DNA of 64,000 nt from an uncultured Bacteroidales bacterium (GCA_947253655.1 CAMYAE010000010.1:1-64000); one strand, 5' to 3'. Shown: positions 18,789 through 28,239, counted from the first letter of the stretch. The notes: generated by a model from the letters alone, not told the origin. Numbers and translations: made by a program.

Positions 18789-21700
18789 TTGAAAAGGAGC
18801 TTGTTAATATCGGTTCTTATTACCGCGTGTTTATGCTTATACGCACAAGGCGGAGTGGATTTTAATGTCAGGGGATATTATTCTTTCGAAGACACAGTGT
18901 CCCCTGCTTTCCCGTCCTCTTCCGGTTCCCGAATCCAGCTTTCCAATGAGCATTACAAGACGGGAAACAGGTCTTTGAAATGGACATGGGACAAGGAAGG
19001 GGCTGCTATCGGAATGGACGTTCCCGTGCCGTATTTGAAGAAAAACCCGAATCCCAAAGAAACTTCGGTCTCTTCATTTGTTTTTTGGGTGTATTCCCCT
19101 GAAGTTACAGAAGGAAAACTCATCTTTTCCTTCCTCAAAGGCGGACGTAAGTGCTGTTCCTTTGAGTACAATCTTGGCTTTGAAGGTTGGAGAGGAGCCT
19201 GGGTGGCATTTGACAGAGACATGGAGGGGGTGCCGGAAGAAGGAATGGACGGTATCGGGATTAAGGTCTCCGGTGCTCGGAAAGGCCGTCTTTATTTTGA
19301 CGGAATAATTCCTTCGGCTTTCGAGGATGTCCGTTATCATACTCCCGATTTGCAGGCTCCTTTCATCAATAAGGACACCGATGTGCATTGGCTTTTGCTT
19401 CTCAAACACAGGGGCAACAGGTTGGAAAATGTGCCGCAGGCTTTGAATGATACCCTGCTTGACCGTATGTCCGTTATCAATGACAGATTTGTGGAGCTCG
19501 TGACGGACGGTGTCAGGTATGATACCTTCTCCAAGCTCAAAGAGGCTTACGAGGCTTATGGCATCCATTACAATTCAGACGGTACTATCACAGGCAAACC
19601 GATTTTCTTTACCAGATATGGGGAGACTTTCATTAATTTGGGCATCCCTGACGCTTCCAAAAGATTCGGCGGGTCAGGCCAGCTGCTGAGAAAGTATAAT
19701 GACCTTATGTTCAGTATTGCAAATTCTTGGAGATTAAGTACTTGTGATAAAGAAAAGTCCGAACTCGAACAAATGTACATCAATATGACAAGGCATTTGC
19801 TCGATCAAGGATTTGCAGAGGGAAGCGGAATGGGGACACTTCACCATTTGGGTTACAGCATGAGGAACTTTTACACTTCTCCCATAATAATGAAGGATGT
19901 GCTGAATAAGGCAGGTCTTGCCGACAAGGTTCAGAAGGCTATGGAATGGTTTTCCGGAGTAGGGGAGGTGAAATTGCCGCCCAAGTCTCCCGGTGTGGAT
20001 ATAGATGCCTTCAATACCTATCTGATGGCAAGGGTGGCAGCCGTAGCAATGCTTGGGAACAGTCCTTATAAATATGCCTATATGAAGGCTTTGTCCGCAT
20101 GGGTAGACAATGGCTTCCGTTATACTTCCGGCCTTGTGCCCGCTTTCAAGTCTGACGGCTCCGTAATGCACCATAGAAAATCCTACCCGGCTTATGCCGT
20201 CGGCGGATTTGACGGGGCAATAAATGCAATATGGCTGTTAAGGGGAACTGATTTTGCTATTTCGGAGCGAAGCCATGAAAATATGAAGCAGGCACTTTTG
20301 GAAATGAGGTTCTATTGCAATCTCAGGTCTTTCCCTCTTGCAATGTCAGGTCGTCATCCCGACGGGAAAGGGAGTTTGATTCCGGAGCAGTATGCAAGAC
20401 TTGCGGACGCAGGCTCGCCTGACGGGAAGTCGTTAATTGACAGGGATTTGGCCGCAGCTTATCTGCGTTTAGGCCCTAAGAAGGGAAGGTGGGTCGATAA
20501 ATTCTCGTCTGCAGGAATCAGTGCGGAAAACAGCCCGACAGGCACAAAATCTTATGCTTATAATTCTTCTCTTTCATTCAGGGGAGAAAATTGGTTGGTG
20601 ACGATAGCCGGTCATTCAAGGTATTTGTGGGCGGCAGAGACTTATGTCGGTGCCAATCATTATGGCAGATACCTTACCCACGGCAGTTTGCAGATTTTGG
20701 CAGATAGTACTGCCAAAGGAGGTGACGGTCATGTTATTTCCGCATTCGGCAGCGGATATTGTGTGGACGGCTACGATTGGTGCCATGTTCCCGGCACCAC
20801 AGCAGCCGAAATCCCGCTCGAAGAGATGAAGTCAAACGTGCTGAATGTAGATGAATTTTCGGGCTATGAAGAGATGTTGCTGTCTGATCAATGGTTTGCA
20901 GGCGGTGTTATGCATGGGATAGACCCATTGACGGGTAAAGGAAGGTCGGGAGCCTATGCCATGATCCTTCATGAGCATGATAAGTACAACGGCAGCCTTG
21001 AAGCCCGCAAGTCCTTTTTTGCGTTCGGCAACAGGATTATCTGCCTTGGAAGTGACCTTAAAAACAAACTTCCTTTTTCGGAACTGCATACGACACTCTT
21101 CCAGAACACGGCGGACACATACTGTCCTACTTTTTTCAATGGAAAATCTTATAATGGATTCGATGTTAATGAGAGCGATAACAAGGCTCTGAATGTTGTT
21201 AGAGACAGGTTTGGCAATGCTTGGTTTGTGAAAAATGCCGAAGTGGTTGTAAGCAGATCTCTGCAACACTCATTCCACGAAGAAACTGATGCTCCCACCG
21301 AAGGTACTTTTGAAAAAGCATATATCCGGCATGGGGCGACAGATGCCGACGGGACGCAGATAGGCGGGATGAATGATGGCTATGAATATTTGACAGTGGT
21401 TCATCCTTCTGATAATCAGATGACTGAGTATTCGAAAGCAATGCCGTACAGGACAATTTCACGCAACCGGCGTTTGCACGCCGTGCAAGACTATGAGACC
21501 GGAACCTTAGGGGCAGCGGTTTTTGAAACTTCAAGGATTGACAGTCTTGTGATTAAGGCCTCTCCTTGTATGCTATTATATACAAATACGCCTGAAAGTC
21601 TGCTTTTGAGTGTCAGCAATCCGGACCTGGCTCTTTATAAAGGGGCTTCCGACGAAATCTTCGAAAACGGAAAAAGAAAAGAAAGAAGCATTTATAGCAG

Positions 21701-21881
21701 AAAATGGGTGGACAATCCTTGTGGAAAAACACAGGTAAGTATAACGCTTAAAGGAAATTGGAGAATTGAGCGTAATGGCTCGTCAGATGTCACAGTGACC
21801 TATAATGGAGGTAATACCGAATTGATATTCACTACATTTGAAGCAGCGACCGAAGAAATATCATTAAAATATGAGAATTAG
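18789..21881 (+). CDS. PL8 chondroitin/hyaluronan lyase (second copy)
   Basis: This 1030-residue protein is a second ABC-lyase-type PL8 enzyme. It has a signal peptide at about 1-20 (ending LYAQG), an N-terminal jelly-roll (about 22-180, with FEGWRGAWVAFDRDM) and an alpha-toroid with GTLHHLGYSMRNF around His352-His353 and Tyr356. MHHRKSYPAYAVGGF and a C-terminal beta-rich part follow. It shares the domain order of the PL8 at 10002 but the sequences differ enough to suggest different sulfation or chain preferences. The start is a TTG at 18789: no ATG precedes the signal peptide and the frame is not otherwise usable. The next gene overlaps its 3' end by 11 bases. Confidence 0.9.
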   Translation: MKRSLLISVLITACLCLYAQGGVDFNVRGYYSFEDTVSPAFPSSSGSRIQLSNEHYKTGNRSLKWTWDKEGAAIGMDVPVPYLKKNPNPKETSVSSFVFWVYSPEVTEGKLIFSFLKGGRKCCSFEYNLGFEGWRGAWVAFDRDMEGVPEEGMDGIGIKVSGARKGRLYFDGIIPSAFEDVRYHTPDLQAPFINKDTDVHWLLLLKHRGNRLENVPQALNDTLLDRMSVINDRFVELVTDGVRYDTFSKLKEAYEAYGIHYNSDGTITGKPIFFTRYGETFINLGIPDASKRFGGSGQLLRKYNDLMFSIANSWRLSTCDKEKSELEQMYINMTRHLLDQGFAEGSGMGTLHHLGYSMRNFYTSPIIMKDVLNKAGLADKVQKAMEWFSGVGEVKLPPKSPGVDIDAFNTYLMARVAAVAMLGNSPYKYAYMKALSAWVDNGFRYTSGLVPAFKSDGSVMHHRKSYPAYAVGGFDGAINAIWLLRGTDFAISERSHENMKQALLEMRFYCNLRSFPLAMSGRHPDGKGSLIPEQYARLADAGSPDGKSLIDRDLAAAYLRLGPKKGRWVDKFSSAGISAENSPTGTKSYAYNSSLSFRGENWLVTIAGHSRYLWAAETYVGANHYGRYLTHGSLQILADSTAKGGDGHVISAFGSGYCVDGYDWCHVPGTTAAEIPLEEMKSNVLNVDEFSGYEEMLLSDQWFAGGVMHGIDPLTGKGRSGAYAMILHEHDKYNGSLEARKSFFAFGNRIICLGSDLKNKLPFSELHTTLFQNTADTYCPTFFNGKSYNGFDVNESDNKALNVVRDRFGNAWFVKNAEVVVSRSLQHSFHEETDAPTEGTFEKAYIRHGATDADGTQIGGMNDGYEYLTVVHPSDNQMTEYSKAMPYRTISRNRRLHAVQDYETGTLGAAVFETSRIDSLVIKASPCMLLYTNTPESLLLSVSNPDLALYKGASDEIFENGKRKERSIYSRKWVDNPCGKTQVSITLKGNWRIERNGSSDVTVTYNGGNTELIFTTFEAATEEISLKYEN

Positions 21882-23391
21882 AAATTATATAATTCCGCTT
21901 AGCGGTCTTGTTTTTTGGGGCTGTGACAGTGCCAAGCCGGTGCAGAAGCCCAATATATTGTATATATTCCCCGACCAGTTCAGGAATTCCGCCCTTTCTT
22001 TTTGGGATGAACCGGAATATGCCTCGGCTCATGGCTGGAAAGCCGATCCGAGCGTAACCCCCAACCTGAACGCTTTTGCGAGTGAGGCTCTTGTGCTGTC
22101 AAATGCTGTTAGCACCTGTCCTTTGAGCAGCCCTTACAGGGGGATGTTGCTTACCGGGATGTATCCTGAGAGAAACGGGATTATGTCCAACTGTATGGCA
22201 CAGCGACCGGAAAACACTTTGCGGGAAGATGCTGTATGTATCTCGGATGTGCTTAAAGAAAACGGCTATTCCTGCGGATATATAGGAAAGCTCCATGCGG
22301 AAGTGCCAATGAAGAATGATCCGGCCAACCCAGGGCATTATGTGAGCGATAGGAGACCGGAATGGGATGCCTACACTCCGCCGGAGCGAAGACACGGCTT
22401 CGATTATTGGTATTCTTACGGGACTTTCGATGAACACAAGAACCCTCATTATTGGGATACCGATGGGGTCCGTCACGATCCGCACGAGTTTTCCGTCAAG
22501 CATGAAACCGACAAGGCGATCGAATACCTGCGGAACAAGGGAGGGGAGCGGGATGCCTCAAAGCCTTTTTTCCTATGCGTGGCCTTCAACCCTCCGCATT
22601 CTCCTTATGAGGGAGCGGAAGACTGCAATGAGGAAGATTTTGCATTATATAAGGACAAGTCATATAAGGAGCTGTATGTCAGAGACAATGCAGACACCAC
22701 CTTAGCCAAGGCCAATTCTATAAGGTATTATTTGGCCAATGTCACTGCTGTGGACAGGGAATTCGGCAGATTGTTGAAAGAGTTGAAAAGACTCAGGCTC
22801 GATAAGAACACCATTGTGGTCTTTACCTCCGACCATGGGGAAACCATGTGCAGTCATGGTACGGAGGATCCAAAGAATTCAATATGGACGGAGTCGTTTA
22901 ATGTGCCGTTCATTATTCGCTATCCGGGCGTTTTGCAGCACAGGATTGAACCTTTGCTGCTCTCTTCGGTGGATATAATGCCGACCCTTTTGTCTTTGTC
23001 CGGTATCAAGGAAGGAATCCCTTCTTCGGTAGAGGGGAAAGATTATTCGGAAGTGTTGAGAGGCACTTCTTCAAACAGGCCGGAGGCCGCTCTTTATATC
23101 AGGAATGTCAATGGCGAGCCTGATAAGGACGGTCTCGTAAGGGAATTTTTCCCGATAGCCCGAGGTGTAAAGACTATTTCCCATACTATGGAAATAGTTA
23201 TAGACAGAAATTACAAAATAGCCGGGATAAGCATTTTCGATGATATTAAAGACCCGTATCAGTTAAATTCCATATCTCCGGAGGAGGAACCCGAATTGTT
23301 CAGGAAGCTTTGCTCCCAATTGGAACTACTTCTGCGCCAGAGCAATGATATATGGTACAGAAAAAACATATTAAATAATATAAATATATAA
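21871..23391 (+). CDS. S1 family sulfatase, serine type
   Basis: This 506-residue protein begins with a signal peptide that ends in a possible lipobox (VFWGC). It has the sulfatase fold signatures PNILYIFPDQFR at the N-terminus, SSPYRGMLLTG at residues 86-96 and VVFTSDHGETMCSHG. In SSPYR the residue to be oxidised to formylglycine is Ser86, so it belongs to the serine-type enzymes that need the radical-SAM maturase anSME; no such gene is in this window. Its operon position predicts removal of O-sulfate from chondroitin-type di- or oligosaccharides. The position of the sulfate (2-O, 4-O or 6-O) cannot be read from the sequence. The start overlaps the PL8 stop by 11 bases. Confidence 0.9.
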   Translation: MRIRNYIIPLSGLVFWGCDSAKPVQKPNILYIFPDQFRNSALSFWDEPEYASAHGWKADPSVTPNLNAFASEALVLSNAVSTCPLSSPYRGMLLTGMYPERNGIMSNCMAQRPENTLREDAVCISDVLKENGYSCGYIGKLHAEVPMKNDPANPGHYVSDRRPEWDAYTPPERRHGFDYWYSYGTFDEHKNPHYWDTDGVRHDPHEFSVKHETDKAIEYLRNKGGERDASKPFFLCVAFNPPHSPYEGAEDCNEEDFALYKDKSYKELYVRDNADTTLAKANSIRYYLANVTAVDREFGRLLKELKRLRLDKNTIVVFTSDHGETMCSHGTEDPKNSIWTESFNVPFIIRYPGVLQHRIEPLLLSSVDIMPTLLSLSGIKEGIPSSVEGKDYSEVLRGTSSNRPEAALYIRNVNGEPDKDGLVREFFPIARGVKTISHTMEIVIDRNYKIAGISIFDDIKDPYQLNSISPEEEPELFRKLCSQLELLLRQSNDIWYRKNILNNINI

Positions 23392-23395
23392 CACT

Positions 23396-25867
23396 ATGAA
23401 AATCAAGAATTTGATAATCGCATTCGTGCTCTTGCCGGTCTTTTTGCCACTGGTATCTTGCCGCGATACAAGCCGGTTGGAGAAGGATTTGGACGATATT
23501 TCCGTTCGTTTGGACTCTATCGAACACAAGGTGTCGGCTGCTAACAGCAATTCAATAGCTTTGGGCAAGTTTATCAAGGGCAATATTCTGATTGTTGGAC
23601 AGGAAGCGTCTGAATCCGGTTATAAATTATCCCTTAGCGACGGGACAACAATATCAGTCACTTATGGAGATAAGGCCTCCAAAATCATTCCGATTGTCAG
23701 TGTCGATGTGAATGGCAATTGGATTTGCTCTTTTGACGGCGGCAAGACTTTCTCTCCGATAAAAGGCTCCGATAATGTCAATCAGCAAGACGGAAAGACC
23801 CCTCTGATTGGTATTGATTCCGGACATTATTGGATTTTCAGCCTTGACGGAGGTGCAACTTGGAATCGTGCCACTGACAGTAGCGGAAGGCCTATGAGTG
23901 CGGTGGACGGCCCTGCTATGGCAGGAAAGGCTTCTGTTTTTGCCAATGTGGTCTATATGGAGGAAAGCTCTGAAATGGAATTTACATTGCAGGACGGCCG
24001 CAAGATCAAAGTGCCTGTTTTGAACTCGTTCTATTTGAACATCAAAGGTTTCGTCGCTCCGACAAAGATGCATCTAAACGAAAAGCTGATTTATGAGGTG
24101 GAGGCGTCAGATGTGGCAGACGCCATTATCAAAGCCCCGGAGGGGTGGCAGGTGCAGCTTTCGGACAAAGAATTTGTCATTACAGGGCCGTCTTCAGGAG
24201 TGGCCGGAGAATGTCAGGTGGATATACTTATAGTTTCTTCAAAGAACTATATCAAGAATATTCCGTTGAAATTCACGCTTGTTCCTGTTGCAGTGAATAC
24301 TACCGACTGCAAGCAATGGAATGATTTTGTGGCCGCCAATACCGAAAATGTACTTCTCGACTTTTCCTACGCCGGCTATAATCACGGGGAAAGTGCTCCG
24401 GGAGATGTATATTCAATGGGATATAAGGTGTACGACGTTACAGACTACGGTGCCGTGCCCAATGACGGTAAATCGGACCGTGAAGCCTTCATTGCCGCTT
24501 ATCAAGCAGCAATAGGTGCCGGAAAAGTGCAGAATCCGTCTGCGAGGGCTATAATATATTTCCCGGAAGGGGAGTTTATCCTACATACCTCTGCTGACGA
24601 TGACGGCGGCAAGAGCAAGACAATATGGATAAGGGCCGGAGATATTGTGCTGAAAGGAGCAGGACGTGACAAGACGATTATAGTTATGCAGGACCCTTCT
24701 CTGCCTGAGACCTCTGCCTTGTACAGTTCCCCTGTCATGATAGATTTCAAACATTTCAGCGGATTGGCAGAATTGACAACGGTTACATCCAATGCCCCGA
24801 AAGGCTCTTTTTCGCTTGAAGTCGCATCAGCCTCCGACATTTCTGAGGGGGATTGGGTCTGTCTTGCGTTACAGAACAACAGCAGCGAGCTGATAGCAGA
24901 AGAACTCGCTCCGTATTCTGTGGAGTCGGGCATGAAAGACATTCTGCAACAAGGAGTTAAGGTGTGGGACTATCACAAAGTCAAGTCTGTGTCTGGCAAT
25001 AAGATCACATTTTTCGAACCTATAATGAGGGAAGTGGCCTCAAAATGGGGTTGGAAAATTCTCAAATATCCTCATTATGAGAATGTCGGAATTGAGGATC
25101 TGACATTTAAAGGCAACGCCAAGCCGGACTTTGTACATCATGGCAGCTGGCAGGATGACGGAGCATATAAGCCTGTAAGTATGACAAGAATTACTGACGG
25201 CTGGATGCGTCGGGTTCGTTTTACAAGTGTCAGCGAAGCCTGTACTATCACAAATTCGGCAAATGTGTCGGTATATGATGTAATAATCGACGGCAACAGA
25301 GGCCATTCCGCTATACGTTCGCAGGTCTCTTCACGAGTCTTTATAGGTGCGGTGACCGATAAAAGCAGCGGTAATCTTGTGAACAGCAAGGTCTGGCAGG
25401 AAGGTGCAGGTCAGTATCATGCCTGCGGCGTGTCCAAGCCAAGTATAGGAACGGTAATATGGAGAAACGAATGGGGGTTCGACTCTTGTTTTGAATCTCA
25501 TGCCACACAACCTCGTGCCACATTGATTGATTGTTGTAAGGGAGGTTGGATGCAGTATCGTCAAGGAGGTGACGAAGCTCAGGTCCCAAATCATTTGGGA
25601 GATCTGACAATATGGAATTTCGAATCCAAGACATCCTTTTCCGGTACTTGGCAATGGTGGTCAGGCGGCAAATGGTGGAAATTCTTACCTCCCGTCATTG
25701 TCGGTTTTCATGGAGAAGCCTGTGCTTTCGACCCTGATCAGACAAAAATCGATTCCTATCATGGCAGTATCGTAGAGCCGGAGTCTTTATATGAAGCCCA
25801 GTTAAGGCTTAGGCTCGGCTATGTGCCCGCTTGGCTCAATTCCCTAAAAACAATTTCTAATCAATAA
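23396..25867 (+). CDS. PL29-like lyase lipoprotein (DUF4988 N-terminus, beta-helix C-terminus)
   Basis: This 823-residue lipoprotein has a lipobox LPLVSC (Cys22). A short coiled coil follows (about 26-50), then a DUF4988-type region (about 60-210) with two similar units, VSVDVNGNWICSFDGGKTF and IGIDSGHYWIFSLDGGATW. The C-terminal half starts as a pectate-lyase-like right-handed beta-helix (YDVTDYGAVPNDGKSDREAF at 346-365, IIYFPEGEF). DUF4988 is the N-terminal domain of the PL29 family, whose founding member is a broad chondroitin/dermatan/hyaluronan lyase in a locus of the same make-up. The catalytic residues are not known to me, so activity is inferred from architecture and context. Confidence 0.7.
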   Translation: MKIKNLIIAFVLLPVFLPLVSCRDTSRLEKDLDDISVRLDSIEHKVSAANSNSIALGKFIKGNILIVGQEASESGYKLSLSDGTTISVTYGDKASKIIPIVSVDVNGNWICSFDGGKTFSPIKGSDNVNQQDGKTPLIGIDSGHYWIFSLDGGATWNRATDSSGRPMSAVDGPAMAGKASVFANVVYMEESSEMEFTLQDGRKIKVPVLNSFYLNIKGFVAPTKMHLNEKLIYEVEASDVADAIIKAPEGWQVQLSDKEFVITGPSSGVAGECQVDILIVSSKNYIKNIPLKFTLVPVAVNTTDCKQWNDFVAANTENVLLDFSYAGYNHGESAPGDVYSMGYKVYDVTDYGAVPNDGKSDREAFIAAYQAAIGAGKVQNPSARAIIYFPEGEFILHTSADDDGGKSKTIWIRAGDIVLKGAGRDKTIIVMQDPSLPETSALYSSPVMIDFKHFSGLAELTTVTSNAPKGSFSLEVASASDISEGDWVCLALQNNSSELIAEELAPYSVESGMKDILQQGVKVWDYHKVKSVSGNKITFFEPIMREVASKWGWKILKYPHYENVGIEDLTFKGNAKPDFVHHGSWQDDGAYKPVSMTRITDGWMRRVRFTSVSEACTITNSANVSVYDVIIDGNRGHSAIRSQVSSRVFIGAVTDKSSGNLVNSKVWQEGAGQYHACGVSKPSIGTVIWRNEWGFDSCFESHATQPRATLIDCCKGGWMQYRQGGDEAQVPNHLGDLTIWNFESKTSFSGTWQWWSGGKWWKFLPPVIVGFHGEACAFDPDQTKIDSYHGSIVEPESLYEAQLRLRLGYVPAWLNSLKTISNQ

Positions 25868-25887
25868 CATGAAATATATATATAATT

Positions 25888-28125
25888 ATGAATAAGATTT
25901 TACTAAAAATGACTATGATTCTGGCTATATTGGCCGGGATAGTCGTTTCGTCTTGTCGCAATCTCGACGACCTGGAAAAGAGAGTTAATACGGTAGAAAG
26001 CCGTGTGCAGGCCCTTGAAACACAGGTAAATGCCCTTAATGAAAACATCAAGGCTATAAATGCCCTAATGAGTGCCGGTACTATAAAAGAGGTAACGGAA
26101 AAAGACGGGGTGTATTCCGTTTTGCTTAGTAACGGAAAGAAGATTACCCTTAATCAAGGAAGTGTAGGCGTTGCGAACGCCCCTGTCATGTCTGTCGATA
26201 ACGAAGGTTATTGGATGGTAGATTATGGAAAAGGCAAAGTGTATGTCAAGAATGGTGACAACAAGGTAAAGGCCACAGGTACCAACGGTGCTACTCCTAA
26301 ATTCAGTGTGGATGCGGACGGTTATTGGACAGTAAGTTACGATGACGGAGCAACCTTCGTTCAGGTGAAGGACGCCTCCGGCAAGCCGGTAAATGCCCTG
26401 CCTTCAGGTGAAGTCTCCGATCCTTATTTCAAAAGTGCAGACTATGACAAGGCAACCGGTGTTTTCAGCTTGGTTTTGAAGGACGGGACTTCTTTGACCC
26501 TTCCTGTTGTTTCCTCATTCTTCTGCTCCATAGCAGGTGCGGACGAGATGCAGGTATTCAACTATGCCGAGACTAAAACATACGTTGTTACCTTAGAGGG
26601 AGTGTCTCAGACTGTGGTCTCTGCTCCTTCGGGCTGGAATGCCGCCTTGAACGGGACTGTGCTGTCGGTTACCTCTCCAGCCTCGACAAAAGCGATCTTG
26701 GCGGATACGAATGAAGATGTTTCTATTCTGGCATTATCTGCCTCAGGTTATGCCACCGTTGCAAAAGTCAAAGTTCGTCTTTCAGATACTCCGATTGTCG
26801 TTAATCCTACCGCAGCACTTACTTTGGGGGAGGTTACCGCTACATCTATATCCTTCAATGTGGCTCTTTCCGATGCGGACACTTGGAAATATATGGTTTT
26901 GACGGCTGATCAAAATGCTCCTGCTGCGGACGCGATAAATGCTTCCGGCATAGTTGGGGAGGGTGCATCCGCCACAGTAGAAAATCTTTCTGCCGGGACA
27001 GATTATGTTGTCTATGTGCTCCCAATGAAGGGCTCTAAGGTCGGTGCTGTAGCATCACTTCCGGCTTCAACTTCCCAGGCAACTATCAATGATTATTACC
27101 AGGCATATTCCGACGGGAAGGATATAATGGTTGCCGGCGTTAAATACAATAAGGCCACAAACGGAGATGCGACTCTCGTTACTGCTACCCAGGTTGATCA
27201 GGATTTAAAGCCTTCTATTCATCAAAAAGCCGGGGTCTTCTTCCTTGAACAGAACGAGGGGTGCAATTTCAACATTCCTTCCGTTACGGAGATTACCGGG
27301 AAAGTAGTGCTTATCAGCCGTTATGCCGACAAGAATGCTGCATTAAAACCTACGATGTGCATGAAATTGAAGTCAGGCAGCCTGATTATGAAAAACATAG
27401 ATTTTGATATGTCTTTGATAAATGGTGGCACAAACGCAGGTTATGCGTTCAATAATGCCAATTCGACAGAACGTTTTAACGCACTTCATCTCGACGGATG
27501 TAATATCAAGCAAATACAGAAGCCTATACTTTATGCAAATGTGCCTAAATACGGCTTCAAGAGCGTAGTCGTAGAGAATTGCCGCTTCCAGGTTATTGCA
27601 ACAAATAATACCCCTCTTTTCAATTTCTACAAGTCTACTGTCCTCGATACGTATGAGGAAATGGTATTCAAGGATAATGTTGTATATAATGCGGCCTGTT
27701 CTCCTGTTCAGATAATGAGTTATGACCATAATACAGCACAGACCGGCACCACCTGGAATGCGAATATGACTATTGAAAATAATATTTTCTACAATGTGCC
27801 AAGCGGAAACGGCTATTTCAAATTCTATCGTCTGAAAAGCCTGTCAATGAGAGGTAATGTATTCTGGGCTGACCCTGCCGGAACTCCTGCTTCTTACTGT
27901 TTTATACTGTACAGCCCCGATCAGGACGCAGCGGCTTTGACTATAAGTGACAATATTGCATACGGTCTTTCCAAAGCCTGGTCAATTGCACATTCCAGCT
28001 CAACGGTCAAGCCTGACCCTAATGTAATCGATAAGCTCGGTGATACTCCTTTTGAGTCATTCTCTTCCGATACGGGAGCTTATGTACTCAAACCGGAGTA
28101 TGCCGCATACGGGCCTCGCAAATAA
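25888..28125 (+). CDS. Modular lipoprotein: coiled coil, DUF4988, FN3-like, beta-helix
   Basis: This 745-residue lipoprotein has a lipobox VVSSC (Cys23). A coiled coil spans about 26-62 (LEKRVNTVESRVQALETQV). A DUF4988-type region (about 66-300, with MSVDNEGYWMV and FSVDADGYWTVSYDDGATF) is shared with the PL29-like protein just upstream. Residues about 305-395 resemble a fibronectin type III domain. Residues 402-745 are homologous to the C-terminus of the fimbrillin-like lipoprotein at 2498-4357, including a C-terminal YGPRK. No lyase motif was recognised. A surface glycan-binding or scaffold role is likely. A strong terminator follows the stop by 19 bases. Confidence 0.75.
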   Translation: MNKILLKMTMILAILAGIVVSSCRNLDDLEKRVNTVESRVQALETQVNALNENIKAINALMSAGTIKEVTEKDGVYSVLLSNGKKITLNQGSVGVANAPVMSVDNEGYWMVDYGKGKVYVKNGDNKVKATGTNGATPKFSVDADGYWTVSYDDGATFVQVKDASGKPVNALPSGEVSDPYFKSADYDKATGVFSLVLKDGTSLTLPVVSSFFCSIAGADEMQVFNYAETKTYVVTLEGVSQTVVSAPSGWNAALNGTVLSVTSPASTKAILADTNEDVSILALSASGYATVAKVKVRLSDTPIVVNPTAALTLGEVTATSISFNVALSDADTWKYMVLTADQNAPAADAINASGIVGEGASATVENLSAGTDYVVYVLPMKGSKVGAVASLPASTSQATINDYYQAYSDGKDIMVAGVKYNKATNGDATLVTATQVDQDLKPSIHQKAGVFFLEQNEGCNFNIPSVTEITGKVVLISRYADKNAALKPTMCMKLKSGSLIMKNIDFDMSLINGGTNAGYAFNNANSTERFNALHLDGCNIKQIQKPILYANVPKYGFKSVVVENCRFQVIATNNTPLFNFYKSTVLDTYEEMVFKDNVVYNAACSPVQIMSYDHNTAQTGTTWNANMTIENNIFYNVPSGNGYFKFYRLKSLSMRGNVFWADPAGTPASYCFILYSPDQDAAALTISDNIAYGLSKAWSIAHSSSTVKPDPNVIDKLGDTPFESFSSDTGAYVLKPEYAAYGPRK

Positions 28126-28144
28126 ATTTCAAGTATTTATGAAA

Positions 28145-28177
28145 GAAGAGGATAGCCATTCTGTGGCTATCCTCTTC
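28145..28177 (+). terminator. Terminator of the PUL operon
   Basis: GAAGAGGATAGCCA pairs perfectly with TGGCTATCCTCTTC (14 bp) around the loop TTCTG; T-rich sequence follows. The hairpin is nearly symmetric in context, so it could also stop minus-strand transcripts from the RluA-type gene. Confidence 0.85.
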
Positions 28178-28239
28178 TTCTTGATTTACATTCTTTTTTT
28201 TTCTCCATACGTAGGAGACCCCTGCCCTGTCGTATTGTA

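Larger units (their letters stand above)
8813..28125 (+). other. Glycosaminoglycan PUL operon, nine genes on one strand
   Basis: Nine genes run in one direction with gaps from -11 to 69 bases and no internal terminator seen: GH88, PL8, SusC, SusD, DUF5017-like, PL8, sulfatase, PL29-like and a beta-helix lipoprotein. The content parallels the Bacteroides thetaiotaomicron chondroitin/hyaluronan locus, which also has two PL8 lyases, a PL29 lyase, GH88, sulfatases, SusCD and an HTCS. The substrate (chondroitin/dermatan sulfate and/or hyaluronan) is inferred from that parallel. A strong hairpin at 28145 closes the unit. Confidence 0.8.
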
